64,000 bases of DNA from Palsa-513 sp036510225 (GTDB taxonomy: Bacteria; Actinomycetota; Thermoleophilia; Solirubrobacterales; Solirubrobacteraceae): contig DATCEH010000070.1 of assembly GCA_036510225.1 (NCBI GenBank), positions 19,484 through 83,483 on the forward strand. Direction: 5' to 3'. The position numbers were made by a program, and so were the translations under genes. The notes under the pieces were generated by a model, which was not told the DNA's origin, did not search any database, and was given only the letters and a program-made list of their open reading frames with translations. Positions 15,808-23,711 of this stretch are shown here, piece by piece (within the stretch, counting starts at the first letter, position 1; the number at the start of each line of letters is the position of its first letter).

Positions 15808-16993
15808 CCGCGAGCCGATCGCCGGGCTCCGCTCGCTGCCGGCGCCCGACGCGGCCGCGGCCCACGCGAGGGCGACGAACCTCATCCTGGCGGCACATGC
15901 CTCCCGGCGCCGGGAGCCCCGCCGGCGGCCCGGCTGGCTGACGGCGGTCGCCGCGACGCTCGCGATCGCCGTCGGGTCTGCCGCCGCGCAGGGAGCCGCC
16001 GTGGCGCACTGGGCTCAACAGGCGTGGCGAGCTTCGATCGGCGCTGGCGGCGGCCGGCCGGCCGCGGCCACCGCGCTGCCCGGCGACGGCCGGCTGCTCG
16101 TCTGGACGGGACTTGACGCGTGGATCGTCGGCCAGGGCCTCACGCGGCCGGTCGGGCACACCGCGGGCGGGGAGGTCAGCTGGTCGGCCTTTGGCAACTA
16201 CGTCGCCTGCGCATGCGGCGAGACGCTCGACGCCGTCGCCCTCAACGGCCGCATCGCCTGGACCGAGCGGTTCGGCCTGCCGGTCGAGAGCCCGCTGTGG
16301 TCGCCGGACGGCAACCGCATCGCGTTCGGCGTCGGTCGCGAGCTCTACGTGACCGCCGGCAACGCCACCGGCGCCCGCGGGCTGCGACCGCTCCCCGCCG
16401 GCGGCCTGCTGTCAGCCGCCGCTTGGCGGCCGGGCGCCGGGGATCAGCTCGCGGTCAACGACGCACAGGGCCGGATCTCGGTGATCGACACCGACACCGG
16501 CCGGGACGCGGCTCGCCTGCCGATCGGTCGGGATCCGGTGTCCGTCGGCTGGTCGGCCAACGGTCGCCGGCTGCTCGTCGCGACCCGTCGGACGCTGCGC
16601 GTCTACGACGCGACCGGCGGCCTGATCGCCCAGGTGCCGACTCCTCGCGGGGCGGCGATCACCGCGGCGCGGATCGCTCCGTCGCGCCGTCAGATCGCCT
16701 ACCTGGCCGACGATGCCCGCGGACGCCAGGAGGCCGTGCTGGCGCCGGTCGGGCGCGGCCCGGCGAGGCGCCTGCTGCTCGTCGGCGCGTCCCTCGGCGA
16801 CCTCCTCTTCTCGCCGGACGGTGGCTGGCTGATGGTCGGCTGGCACGAGCTCGACAGGTGGATGTTCTTCACGACCGGCCCCGGTCGGACGGAGGTCCGC
16901 CAGGTCACCGACGTCACCACGCACGCCGCGCACGCCGCGCCGGTCGTCGTGGCCTGGTGCTGCATGCCCCGTGCCCCGCAGGCCGGCCGGTAG
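15800..16993 (+). CDS. membrane-anchored beta-propeller (WD40/TolB-like) protein
   Basis: 397 residues, GTG start. The cytoplasmic N-terminus (REPIAGLRSLPAPDAAAAHAR) resembles sigma-interacting tails, followed by one transmembrane helix (LTAVAATLAIAVGSAAAQG, about 47-66). The outer domain has repeated PD40/WD-like blades: SWSAFGNYVA, LWSPDGNRIAF, GWSANGRRLLV, LFSPDGGWLMV. Such proteins often follow ECF sigma genes in this group and may act as anti-sigma factors; here the sigma partner is only a relic, so the function is uncertain. Confidence 0.7.
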   Translation: MDDREPIAGLRSLPAPDAAAAHARATNLILAAHASRRREPRRRPGWLTAVAATLAIAVGSAAAQGAAVAHWAQQAWRASIGAGGGRPAAATALPGDGRLLVWTGLDAWIVGQGLTRPVGHTAGGEVSWSAFGNYVACACGETLDAVALNGRIAWTERFGLPVESPLWSPDGNRIAFGVGRELYVTAGNATGARGLRPLPAGGLLSAAAWRPGAGDQLAVNDAQGRISVIDTDTGRDAARLPIGRDPVSVGWSANGRRLLVATRRTLRVYDATGGLIAQVPTPRGAAITAARIAPSRRQIAYLADDARGRQEAVLAPVGRGPARRLLLVGASLGDLLFSPDGGWLMVGWHELDRWMFFTTGPGRTEVRQVTDVTTHAAHAAPVVVAWCCMPRAPQAGR

Positions 16994-17002
16994 GGCTGCA
17001 AG

Positions 17003-17665
17003 ATGCGTCCAGGGCGGGTTCTCGTGATCGGACTTGTGATCCTGGCCGCGACGGGCGCCGTCGCCTGCTCGACGACCCGGGTCGGCGGACGCGGCGGCCC
17101 GCAGAGCAAACGGGCCGTGGTCGGGTCGACGGGACGGCGACCTGAGTCGCTCGGCTGCGCGAGCGCCGTCTCCAGCCCCGGACAGACCTGGCCGAACCGG
17201 TGGCCGCGACCGGTCGACGAGGCGGTCGCCGCCGGACCGATCGCCTGGCCCGACGCGCTCGATCTGGCCTCCGATCCCGGACCTCGCTCGACGGCGGCCG
17301 CCTACGCGCCGTATCACGGGCTGTCGCTGATCGTCGACGATCTGGTCGCGGTGAACGACGGCGCGGTCGTGCAGGTCAGGATCCCCGCGAGCGAACGGAC
17401 CCGGCTCTCGCTGGACTACCTCGGCCTCTCGCCGCGCACAGCCGCCGGCCGGTACGCGGTCGCCGACGGCGCGAGCCAGGTCACCTTCCACTCGTGCTCG
17501 CCGGGGTCGACCGACGGGCCGTCGTCGCGCTTCGACGGCGGCTTCATCGTCGCCGGGGCCCAGTGCGCGCTGGTCGACGTCTACACGGGCGACGGCAGAC
17601 AGCCGCTCGTGCGCCGGATCCCGTTCGGGGTGCCCGCCGGTGTCTGCCGATCCGACCCGCGGTGA
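17003..17665 (+). CDS. secreted or lipidated protein, paralogue of the 18370 product
   Basis: 220 residues. Signal sequence VLVIGLVILAATGAVAC with a possible lipobox GAVAC at residues 18-22. The mature domain matches the C-terminal part of the protein at 18370 almost block for block: SSPGQTWPNRWPRP, AAGPIAWPDAL, PYHGLSLIVDDLVAVNDGAVV, ERTRLSLDY, VADGASQVTF, GGFIVAGAQCA, LVRRIPFGVP. It therefore stems from a duplication around the sigma gene. Function unknown; four conserved Cys could form disulfides. It begins 9 bp after the propeller gene and may be co-transcribed with it. Confidence 0.7.
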   Translation: MRPGRVLVIGLVILAATGAVACSTTRVGGRGGPQSKRAVVGSTGRRPESLGCASAVSSPGQTWPNRWPRPVDEAVAAGPIAWPDALDLASDPGPRSTAAAYAPYHGLSLIVDDLVAVNDGAVVQVRIPASERTRLSLDYLGLSPRTAAGRYAVADGASQVTFHSCSPGSTDGPSSRFDGGFIVAGAQCALVDVYTGDGRQPLVRRIPFGVPAGVCRSDPR

Positions 17666-17761
17666 CGACCTGCCCCTCCGTCCACGTGACGACCGCAAGG
17701 CGATCCGGCGCTGGCCGACGATCGGGGAAGGCGATCGGGCGCTGCGGACAATAGGTCTGTA

Positions 17762-18373
17762 GTGGGAGCCGATGACGCCAGCCGCAGGGAGGGTTCGGAC
17801 GCCGATCTGATCGTCCGTTCGACCGTGGATCCAGAGGCCTTCTCGGGGATCTTCGACCGGCACTTCGCCGCCGTCCATCGCTACCTGGCCCGGCGGGTCG
17901 GTCTGAGCCGGGCCGACGATCTCGCGGCACAGACGTTCGTCGTAGCGTTCGGTCGGCGGGCCGACTTCGACGACCGCGGCGTCGGCGCCCGGCCGTGGCT
18001 GTTGGGCATCGCGACGAACGTGATGCGCAACGACCTGCGCACCGAGCAGCGGATGTTCGCAGCGATCGCCCGCCTTGATCCGTCGGGCGGTGGTGATCTG
18101 CTCGACTTGGGCGAGCGTTCAGTGGCCCGGGCGGCGGCAGCCGGCGAGGCCGCCCAGCTCGCCGGGGCGCTGGCCGGTCTCGACACCGGCCAGCGGGACG
18201 TCCTGCTGCTCCACGCGTGGGGCGATCTGTCCCAGGCGGAGATCGCCCAGGCGCTGGGGATCCCTGTTGGAACCGTGTACTCACGCCTCTCGCGGGCGCG
18301 CTCGGCCCTGCGTCAGGCGGCGCCGGATCTCGCGGCCGAGCGGCATTGCTCACCACAGGAGAGGAGCCGATGA
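17762..18373 (+). CDS. ECF-type RNA polymerase sigma factor
   Basis: 203 residues with GTG start. Region 2 (FDRHFAAVHRYLARRVG, DDLAAQTFVVAF, RPWLLGIATNVMRNDLR) and region 4 (LAGLDTGQRDVLLLHAWGDLSQAEIAQALG, GTVYSRLSRARSALR) are complete. The stop overlaps the next gene as ATGA, so it is co-translated with the membrane protein at 18370, its likely cognate regulator. ATAGGT lies close upstream of the start and could be a -10. Target promoters unknown. Confidence 0.92.
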   Translation: MGADDASRREGSDADLIVRSTVDPEAFSGIFDRHFAAVHRYLARRVGLSRADDLAAQTFVVAFGRRADFDDRGVGARPWLLGIATNVMRNDLRTEQRMFAAIARLDPSGGGDLLDLGERSVARAAAAGEAAQLAGALAGLDTGQRDVLLLHAWGDLSQAEIAQALGIPVGTVYSRLSRARSALRQAAPDLAAERHCSPQERSR

Positions 18374-19182
18374 CCGACGATCTCGAACGCCTGCGCCGTT
18401 TCCGCGATGACGTCCCCAACTCGACGGACGCGGCCCGGGTGGCCGCGCGCCGGAGACTGGCGGCGGCGATCGACGTCGAGCGACGCGGACGGACCCGAGC
18501 TCGCCGCCCCGTCAGGCAGCGCTCGCCGCGCCTGCTGGCGATCGGGCTCGCCGCCCTCACCGTGACGGGAGCCGTCGCGTACGGGGCGAGCCAGGTGGTC
18601 GTACACGTCGCGTCGACAGGGCGCAACGGGGTCGTCTACCCGCCGCGAGGGAGCCAGGCCGTCGCGATCGGGTGCGCGACCACGGTGTTCAGCCCGGGTC
18701 AGACATGGCCGAATCACTGGCCGAGACCGCTCGTCAACACGATCGTCGCCGGACCGATCGCCTGGCCTGGGATCCTCGCGCTCGCCACCGACGCGGCCGG
18801 CCGAGGTGGCCCGCCGGCCACCACCTACGCACCGAGGCACGGGCTCGCGTTCGCACAGGACAACCTGGCCGCGGTCACCGACGGGGCGGTGGTGACGCTC
18901 AGCATCCCGGCCGATGAGCGGCAGCGCCTCTCGCTCGACTACACCTACATCCCCCCACGGGCCGACGGCAGGTTCCAGGTCGCCGACGGCGCCAGTCAGG
19001 TGACCTTCCGCGGCTGTTCGCCTGGGTCAAACGACGCGCCGTCGTCGCTCTTCGAGGGCGGCTTCATCGTCGCCGGGGCGCAGTGCGCTCAAATCGACGT
19101 GTACGTCCGCCCGACCAGCCGGCCGCTCGTGCGCCGGATCCCGTTCGGCGTTCCCCGCCGCTCCTGCCGGCCGGGCGGCTGA
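18370..19182 (+). CDS. sigma-linked membrane protein (CU044_5270-like N-terminus)
   Basis: 270 residues. The N-terminus TDDLERLRRFRDDVPNSTDAARVAARRRL is the type found in CU044_5270-family proteins encoded behind ECF sigma genes; a transmembrane helix follows (LLAIGLAALTVTGAVAYGAS, about 57-76). The outer domain is homologous to the whole mature protein at 17003 (SPGQTWPNHWPRP, VAGPIAWPGI, LSLDYTYIPPR, VADGASQVTF, GGFIVAGAQCA). ATGA overlap with the sigma gene suggests it controls that sigma factor, probably from the membrane; this is inference from context. Confidence 0.75.
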   Translation: MTDDLERLRRFRDDVPNSTDAARVAARRRLAAAIDVERRGRTRARRPVRQRSPRLLAIGLAALTVTGAVAYGASQVVVHVASTGRNGVVYPPRGSQAVAIGCATTVFSPGQTWPNHWPRPLVNTIVAGPIAWPGILALATDAAGRGGPPATTYAPRHGLAFAQDNLAAVTDGAVVTLSIPADERQRLSLDYTYIPPRADGRFQVADGASQVTFRGCSPGSNDAPSSLFEGGFIVAGAQCAQIDVYVRPTSRPLVRRIPFGVPRRSCRPGG

Positions 19183-19248
19183 TCGGCCAAGGGACCGCAG
19201 GACGCCTCCTCGCGCCGGCGAGTCGTGCCCCCGGCCCGAGCGCAGCCG

Positions 19249-20583
19249 TCAGTCCCGGCGACGGCCGTCGGGGTCGCGCAACTCCCGCCGGGCGAGCTTG
19301 CCCGACGGCGTTCGCGGGAGCGCGTCCACGCGCACGAACTCCTTGGGCACCTTGAAGCCGGCCAGCCGGCCGGCACAGTGGGCGCGGAGCTCGTCGTCGG
19401 TGACCCGGCCGTCCGGCTCGAGGACCACGAAGACCCGGACGGCCTCGCCCCACTCGGCGTGTGGGTAGCCGACCGCGGCGGCCTCGGCGACCGCCGCGTG
19501 GCCGCAGACCGCATCCTCGACCTCCGCGGGCGCGATGTTCTCGCCGCCGGAGACGATCAGCTCCGACCGGCGACCCGTGACCCGCAGCCGGCCGTCGACG
19601 AGCTCACCCAGGTCGCCTGTGGCCAGCCAGCCAGCCTGAGCCGTCTGGGCGCCCGCGGGCGCGACGGTCGGTCCGGCGACCTCGATCTCGCCTGCGTGAA
19701 TCCGCACGCGGCTGCAGAACAACGGCAACCCCGCGTCCGTCCCGACGTCGCCAGGAATCTGCGTGGTGACCTGCGAGCAGGCCTCGGTCAGGCCGTAGGT
19801 CTGGACCGCGACCACGCCGGCGGCCCGAGCACGCTCGAGCAGAGCCGGCGACGCCGGGGCGCCGCCGATCAGCGCGCAGCGCAGCGCCGGCGGGGACTCG
19901 AGCCCGGCGTCGAGCAGGCGGGCCAGCGTGGTCGGGACGAGCGAGACCACGGTGATCCTGTCGTCGGTCAGGGCGCGGAGTACGGCCTCGGTGTCGAAGC
20001 GACGGTGCACCACCGCCGTCGTCCCGTAGATCGCCGAGCGGATCAGGATCGACAGGCCGCCGACATGGGCCAGCGGCAGCGTGCACAGCCACCGCTCGGC
20101 CGGGTCGAGGCCGATCGCCGTGGCCGAGCCGAGCGCGCTCCACAGCCAGTTGCCATACGTCAGCTCAATCGCCTTCGGGCGGCCGCTCGTCCCCGACGTA
20201 TGGATCACGGCGGCCGTCGCCTGGAGGTCGTGGCCGGGGTCGAGGACAGGGCCGCGAGCCACGCGGTCCGCGAGCCCGCCCGAACGCAGCGGCTGATCGA
20301 TCACGAGCGCCGCCCCGGCGCAGACTCGCGCCCGCTCGGCCGGGGCAAGCCGGAGGTCGACGGGCACGGCGATCGCCCCGGAGCGCAGGCAGGCGTGCAG
20401 CGCGACGGCGAAGTCCACGCCCGCCGGCAGCGCGATCGCCACACGCTCGCCGGCCGGCAGCGCGACACGCGACGCGTCGGCGAGCTCGCCGTAGGTCAGC
20501 CCGCCGCCGGGCGTCTCGACCGCCGGGCGATCCGGATGCGAGTCGGCCGCCCGGTGCAGCCAGCCGGGGACGACGGGGGTCAC
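19249..20583 (-). CDS. menE: o-succinylbenzoate-CoA ligase
   Basis: 444 residues of the ANL (AMP-binding) family: P-loop HTSGTSGRPKAIELT, A5 motif QTYGLTEACSQ, A7 ATGDLGELVDGRLRVTGR, A8 hinge and A10 lysine PRTPSGKLARREL. The short length and the location among menB, menA, menH, menC and menD point to MenE, which activates o-succinylbenzoate to its CoA thioester. Alone, the sequence would also fit other acyl-CoA ligases. The GTG start overlaps the stop of a toxin relic upstream. It is on the opposite strand to menB-menA. Confidence 0.82.
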   Translation of the reverse strand: MTPVVPGWLHRAADSHPDRPAVETPGGGLTYGELADASRVALPAGERVAIALPAGVDFAVALHACLRSGAIAVPVDLRLAPAERARVCAGAALVIDQPLRSGGLADRVARGPVLDPGHDLQATAAVIHTSGTSGRPKAIELTYGNWLWSALGSATAIGLDPAERWLCTLPLAHVGGLSILIRSAIYGTTAVVHRRFDTEAVLRALTDDRITVVSLVPTTLARLLDAGLESPPALRCALIGGAPASPALLERARAAGVVAVQTYGLTEACSQVTTQIPGDVGTDAGLPLFCSRVRIHAGEIEVAGPTVAPAGAQTAQAGWLATGDLGELVDGRLRVTGRRSELIVSGGENIAPAEVEDAVCGHAAVAEAAAVGYPHAEWGEAVRVFVVLEPDGRVTDDELRAHCAGRLAGFKVPKEFVRVDALPRTPSGKLARRELRDPDGRRRD

Positions 20584-20843
20584 ACCAAGCTCGACGGAGC
20601 GACGGCGAGACCGCGGCTGACGAGATCGCGCACGTCACAGCTCACGAGCGTGGCTTCGGTCGCCCTCGCGGCTGCGACATATGCCGCGTCATAGGTCGAC
20701 AGGTCGTGCTCGACGGCGATTGCCCTGGCCGATGCGGCGATCAGGCCGTCGACGCCGACGACTCCCCCATCCTCGGCGATCGCCCCGACCAGGCGCCGGA
20801 GACGGTCGGCGGCCGCCGGGTCGCGCCACACGCGGACGGCCAC
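20580..20843 (-). pseudogene. 3' half of a PIN-domain (VapC-like) toxin gene
   Basis: 87 codons from a GTG inside the antitoxin frame. Only the C-terminal PIN half is present: VVGVDGLIAASARAIAVEHDLSTYDAAYVAAARATEATLVSCDVRDL, holding the late acidic residues (YDAAYVAAA and SCD). The N-terminal strand with the first catalytic Asp and the Glu-bearing helix are missing. A deletion has apparently joined this remnant to the antitoxin 5' part in another frame, so it is very unlikely to be an active RNase. Confidence 0.6.
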
Positions 20844-20973
20844 GTCTGCGACCTCGTATGGCGTCCGTCGCGTACGTCCGCAGCAGCCCGCTCCGTGTCA
20901 TCCCGGTCCGCGCGGCCTCACGGCCGATCGAGCGGAGGAGCTCATCCGGAAGCGAGACCATGACCTTCGCCAT
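20689..20973 (-). pseudogene. 5' part of an RHH antitoxin fused out of frame to toxin relic
   Basis: The first 45 codons (MAKVMVSLPDELLRSIGREA, then TGMTRSGLLRTYATDAIRGRR) are a ribbon-helix-helix antitoxin N-terminus. After that the frame runs antiphase through the PIN relic and yields only Arg/Pro-rich sequence. TATCCT lies 8 nt before the ATG, so the gene may still be transcribed and give a DNA-binding protein with a nonsense tail. Confidence 0.55.
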
Positions 20974-21046
20974 CGACCGCGAGGATACCCGGTGTACCCT
21001 CGTCCGGTGCGCCTGCTCGTCCGGGGCAACGTTGGCTCCCCTGCAC

Positions 21047-21079
21047 GAAAACAGTTGCCTGCGTCAGTCAGCTATTTTC
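21047..21079 (+). repeat. dispersed palindromic repeat, copy 2
   Basis: 33 bp: left arm GAAAACAGTTGCCTGC, right arm TCAGTCAGCTATTTTC; the most diverged full copy, but the right arm differs from copy 3 at only one position. The flank to the right (GGCAAGAGGGCTCGCACC, then GTGTTCATG) matches the flank of copy 1, and a C/G tract follows at 21118. Confidence 0.7.
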
Positions 21080-21117
21080 GGCAAGAGGGCTCGCACCTGG
21101 TGTTCATGTTTCTCGGC

Positions 21118-21216
21118 CGCCGCCCCCGGCCCCGGCCGCCGCCCCGGCCCCCGGCCCCCGGCCCCCGGCCTCGTCGCCGCCCCCGGCCCGGCCCCCGGCC
21201 CCCCGGCCCGGCTCCC
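21118..21216. repeat. degenerate CCCCCGG simple-sequence tract
   Basis: About 100 bp of CCCCCGG-type units with few interruptions, the mirror of the tract at 6726-6805 once element orientation is taken into account. It abuts the 3' end of the minus-strand gene at 21222. Confidence 0.75.
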
Positions 21217-21221
21217 CGCGC

Positions 21222-21677
21222 CTACTCGACCCGGACGGTCTTCCGCACGACCGAATACGTCGAGCGACACGCGCCGAACGTGCTGGCGGGCACGCAGACC
21301 TCGACCTGATAGGTGCCGCGGGCGATCGGGTGCTGGGTGACCGCGCCTGCTCCGACGCAGTTCGTCGCGCTCGGCAGGCTGCCGATGAAGCGCTCGGTCC
21401 CGGAAGCAGTCCGCGGAGCCGAGAGGTAGGCGACGCACCGCTCGCGGGAGGCGGTCTTCGGGCGCACGAGACGCAGGGCGTAGCGACCGGCCGGTCGCAG
21501 GCCGGTCGCCCGGTAGAGCACGCCTGGGTCGGGGCCCTTGGCTCGGCTGATCACCGACGCGCCGTAGAGCGAAGGGGCGGTGGCGCCGGCGGCGGCGCCT
21601 GACACGAGGGCGCCGGCGAGCAGGACGGCGGCGACCAGGGCGGCGGCGAATGGACGTCTGAGCGAGCCGAGGTACAT
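21222..21677 (-). CDS. small secreted protein of unknown function
   Basis: 151 residues; ATG preceded by AAAGGAG. Signal peptide RRPFAAALVAAVLLAGALVSGAA, cleaved near residue 30. The mature 120 residues contain four Cys (RERCVAYL, TNCVG, VEVCVPA, FGACRST), probably two disulfides, in a beta-rich context. No family recognised. Flanked by the palindrome/C-tract element downstream and menB divergently upstream. Confidence 0.65.
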   Translation of the reverse strand: MYLGSLRRPFAAALVAAVLLAGALVSGAAAGATAPSLYGASVISRAKGPDPGVLYRATGLRPAGRYALRLVRPKTASRERCVAYLSAPRTASGTERFIGSLPSATNCVGAGAVTQHPIARGTYQVEVCVPASTFGACRSTYSVVRKTVRVE

Positions 21678-21792
21678 CGGCAGCTCCTTTCGATCGTTGG
21701 CATGTTCTGATCAACACGACGGACGGCGCAGAGCATCGGTCTCGACTAGCCTTGGCCGGCCCACCGCAAACCTACGAGGAGGCTCCGTAGCC

Positions 21793-22623
21793 GTGCCCGA
21801 CGAGTGGATCCCGTCCGGCGAGTACTCGGACATCAGGTACGAGACCTCGAGCCCGGTGCCCGGCATCGCCAAGATCACGATCAACCGCCCGGAGGTTCGC
21901 AACGCGTTCCGCCCGCAGACGGTGATCGAACTGTCGGATGCCTTCACACGGGCCCGCGAGGACCTCGAGGTCGGCGTGATCATCCTCACCGGCGAGGGCC
22001 CCGACGCGTTCTGCTCGGGCGGGGACCAGCGGGTTCGGGGGGACTCGGGCTACGTCGCGGACGGGGCCCAGGTCGGACGCTTTCACATCACCGACCTTCA
22101 CGTGCAGATCCGCCGGACACCGAAGCCGGTCGTCGCGATGGTCGCGGGCTACGCGATCGGCGGCGGCCAGGTCCTCCACGTCGTCTGCGACCTGACGATC
22201 GCCGCGGACAACGCCCGCTTCGGGCAGACCGGCCCGCGCGTCGGGTCGTTCGATGGGGGCTTCGGCGCGAGCCTGCTGGCCCGCCAGATCGGACAGAAGC
22301 GAGCCAAGGAGATCTGGTTCCTGTGCCGCCAGTACGACGCGCAGCGAGCATACGAGATGGGTCTCGTCAACACGGTCGTCCCACTCGACCGCCTCGAGCA
22401 GGAGACGGTCTCGTGGTGCCGGGAGATGCTCGCCCTGTCGCCGTTCGCACTGCGCCTGCTGAAGGCGAGCTTCCACGCCGAGGAGGACGGCCTGGCCGGG
22501 ATTCAGCAGCTGGCCCACGACTCGAATCTGCTGTTCTACGGGAGCGACGAGGCCCGCGAGGGGCGGGACGCCTACCGCGAGAAGCGGCCCCCCGACTTCG
22601 AGCGCTTCCCGCGGCGGGCCTGA
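21793..22623 (+). CDS. menB: 1,4-dihydroxy-2-naphthoyl-CoA synthase
   Basis: 276 residues, crotonase fold. Closes the second ring of the naphthoquinone from o-succinylbenzoyl-CoA. MenB hallmarks are present: FCSGGDQRVRG in the oxyanion region, VVAMVAGYAIGGGQVLHVVCDLTIAADNARFGQTGPRVGSFDGG, and the C-terminal LFYGSDEAREGRDAYREKRPPDF. The GTG at 21793 follows AGGAGG by 10 nt. Its TGA overlaps the menA ATG (TGATG). A possible -10 (TAGCCT) lies 40 nt upstream. Confidence 0.96.
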   Translation: MPDEWIPSGEYSDIRYETSSPVPGIAKITINRPEVRNAFRPQTVIELSDAFTRAREDLEVGVIILTGEGPDAFCSGGDQRVRGDSGYVADGAQVGRFHITDLHVQIRRTPKPVVAMVAGYAIGGGQVLHVVCDLTIAADNARFGQTGPRVGSFDGGFGASLLARQIGQKRAKEIWFLCRQYDAQRAYEMGLVNTVVPLDRLEQETVSWCREMLALSPFALRLLKASFHAEEDGLAGIQQLAHDSNLLFYGSDEAREGRDAYREKRPPDFERFPRRA

Positions 22624-23582
22624 TGGCGGGTCCGCGGACCTCGAGGCCGGACGCCGGGCCGCCGGCCAGCCGGAGCGCGAGCCTGGTGCCCGATCAGGCG
22701 CCGGCAGGGATGCGGATCTGGCTGATGGCCGCGCGCCCGCGGACGCTGCCGGCGGCGATCGCCCCGGTCCTCGTGGGGACGTCGCTGGCGATCGAGCAGG
22801 GCGTCTTCCACCCGGTCTCGTTCGTCGCCGCCCTGCTCGGGTCGATCTTCATCCAGGTCGGGACGAACCTGGCCAACGACTACTCGGACGCCCGCCGGGG
22901 CGCTGACACCGACGACCGGCTCGGCCCGGTGCGGGTGACCGCGGGCGGCCTGGCGCCGCCGCGGCAGGTGCTCCTGGCGACGTACATCACGTTCGGCATG
23001 GCCGTCGTGTGCGGGCTCTACCTGGTCGCGGTCGCCGGGCCGGAGCTGCTGCTCGTGGGTGTGGCATCGATCCTCGCCGGCGTGACCTACACCGGCGGGC
23101 CGAAGCCGTACGGATACGAGGGTCTCGGCGAGCTGTTCGTCTTCCTCTTCTTCGGCGTCGTCGCCGTCGTCGGGTCCTATTACGTGCAGATCCAGCAGCT
23201 CCCGTGGCAGGCGTTCGTGCTCTCGGTGCCGGTCGGCCTCCTGGCGGCGGCGATCCTCGTCGTCAACAACATCCGCGACCTCGAGACCGACCGGCGGGCC
23301 GGCAAGCGGACGCTCGCGGTCCGGCTCGGCCGGGAGCGGACCCGGGTGCTGTACGCGAGCATCGTCGGCGGGGCCTTCGTCGCCGCGCTCGTGCCCTGGA
23401 TCGCCGGGTCGCTGACCGCGTGGCTCGCCCTGAGCTGGCTGGCGCTCCCGCTGGCCGTGCCGGTGATCCGGACGGTCCGCGAGCGGACCGACGGACCCTC
23501 GCTGAACGGGGCGCTCGCCGCGACGGGCAAGCTCCAGCTGGCCTTCTGCCTGCTGCTCTCCGCGGGGATCCTCGCGAGCTGA
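22623..23582 (+). CDS. menA: 1,4-dihydroxy-2-naphthoate polyprenyltransferase
   Basis: 319 residues, UbiA-family integral membrane enzyme that attaches the isoprenoid tail to DHNA. Signature Asp-rich motif NLANDYSDARRGADTDDR (about residues 82-99) and second motif NNIRDLETDRRAGKRTLAVRLG (about 212-233); eight or nine transmembrane helices. Translation is coupled to menB (TGATG). Its 3' end plus the following bases are duplicated upstream of menC, suggesting that menC once followed directly. Confidence 0.95.
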   Translation: MAGPRTSRPDAGPPASRSASLVPDQAPAGMRIWLMAARPRTLPAAIAPVLVGTSLAIEQGVFHPVSFVAALLGSIFIQVGTNLANDYSDARRGADTDDRLGPVRVTAGGLAPPRQVLLATYITFGMAVVCGLYLVAVAGPELLLVGVASILAGVTYTGGPKPYGYEGLGELFVFLFFGVVAVVGSYYVQIQQLPWQAFVLSVPVGLLAAAILVVNNIRDLETDRRAGKRTLAVRLGRERTRVLYASIVGGAFVAALVPWIAGSLTAWLALSWLALPLAVPVIRTVRERTDGPSLNGALAATGKLQLAFCLLLSAGILAS

Positions 23583-23620
23583 TCGAGATCGCGCTGGAGC
23601 GGGTGGAGGCACGCTTCGCC
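23568..23620 (+). repeat. menA/menC junction repeat, left copy (menC 5' stub)
   Basis: 53 bp covering the last menA codons, the TGA and a sequence reading IEIALERVEARFA, matching 25054-25106 at 42 of 53 positions. The right copy reads MEVALERVALRFA, the start of menC. Most changes in the menC-like part are at third positions, as if this stub was once under coding selection. The ATG has become ATC and similarity fades after about 13 codons. Confidence 0.7.
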
Positions 23621-23711
23621 CCCAGCCAGCAGGAGACGGCAACGGAGCTCCTCCTGGACAAAGCGGCGCCAGACCGCATGACCCCGCCGGCCGGCTCGCC
23701 CTGACGGCCGC

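Noticed and set aside
13556..16159. 867-codon minus-strand ORF opposite the ABC permease, the secreted protein and the propeller gene
   Set aside because: Arg/Gly/Asp-rich composition typical of antisense frames in high-GC DNA, and it lies opposite genes with clear signatures.
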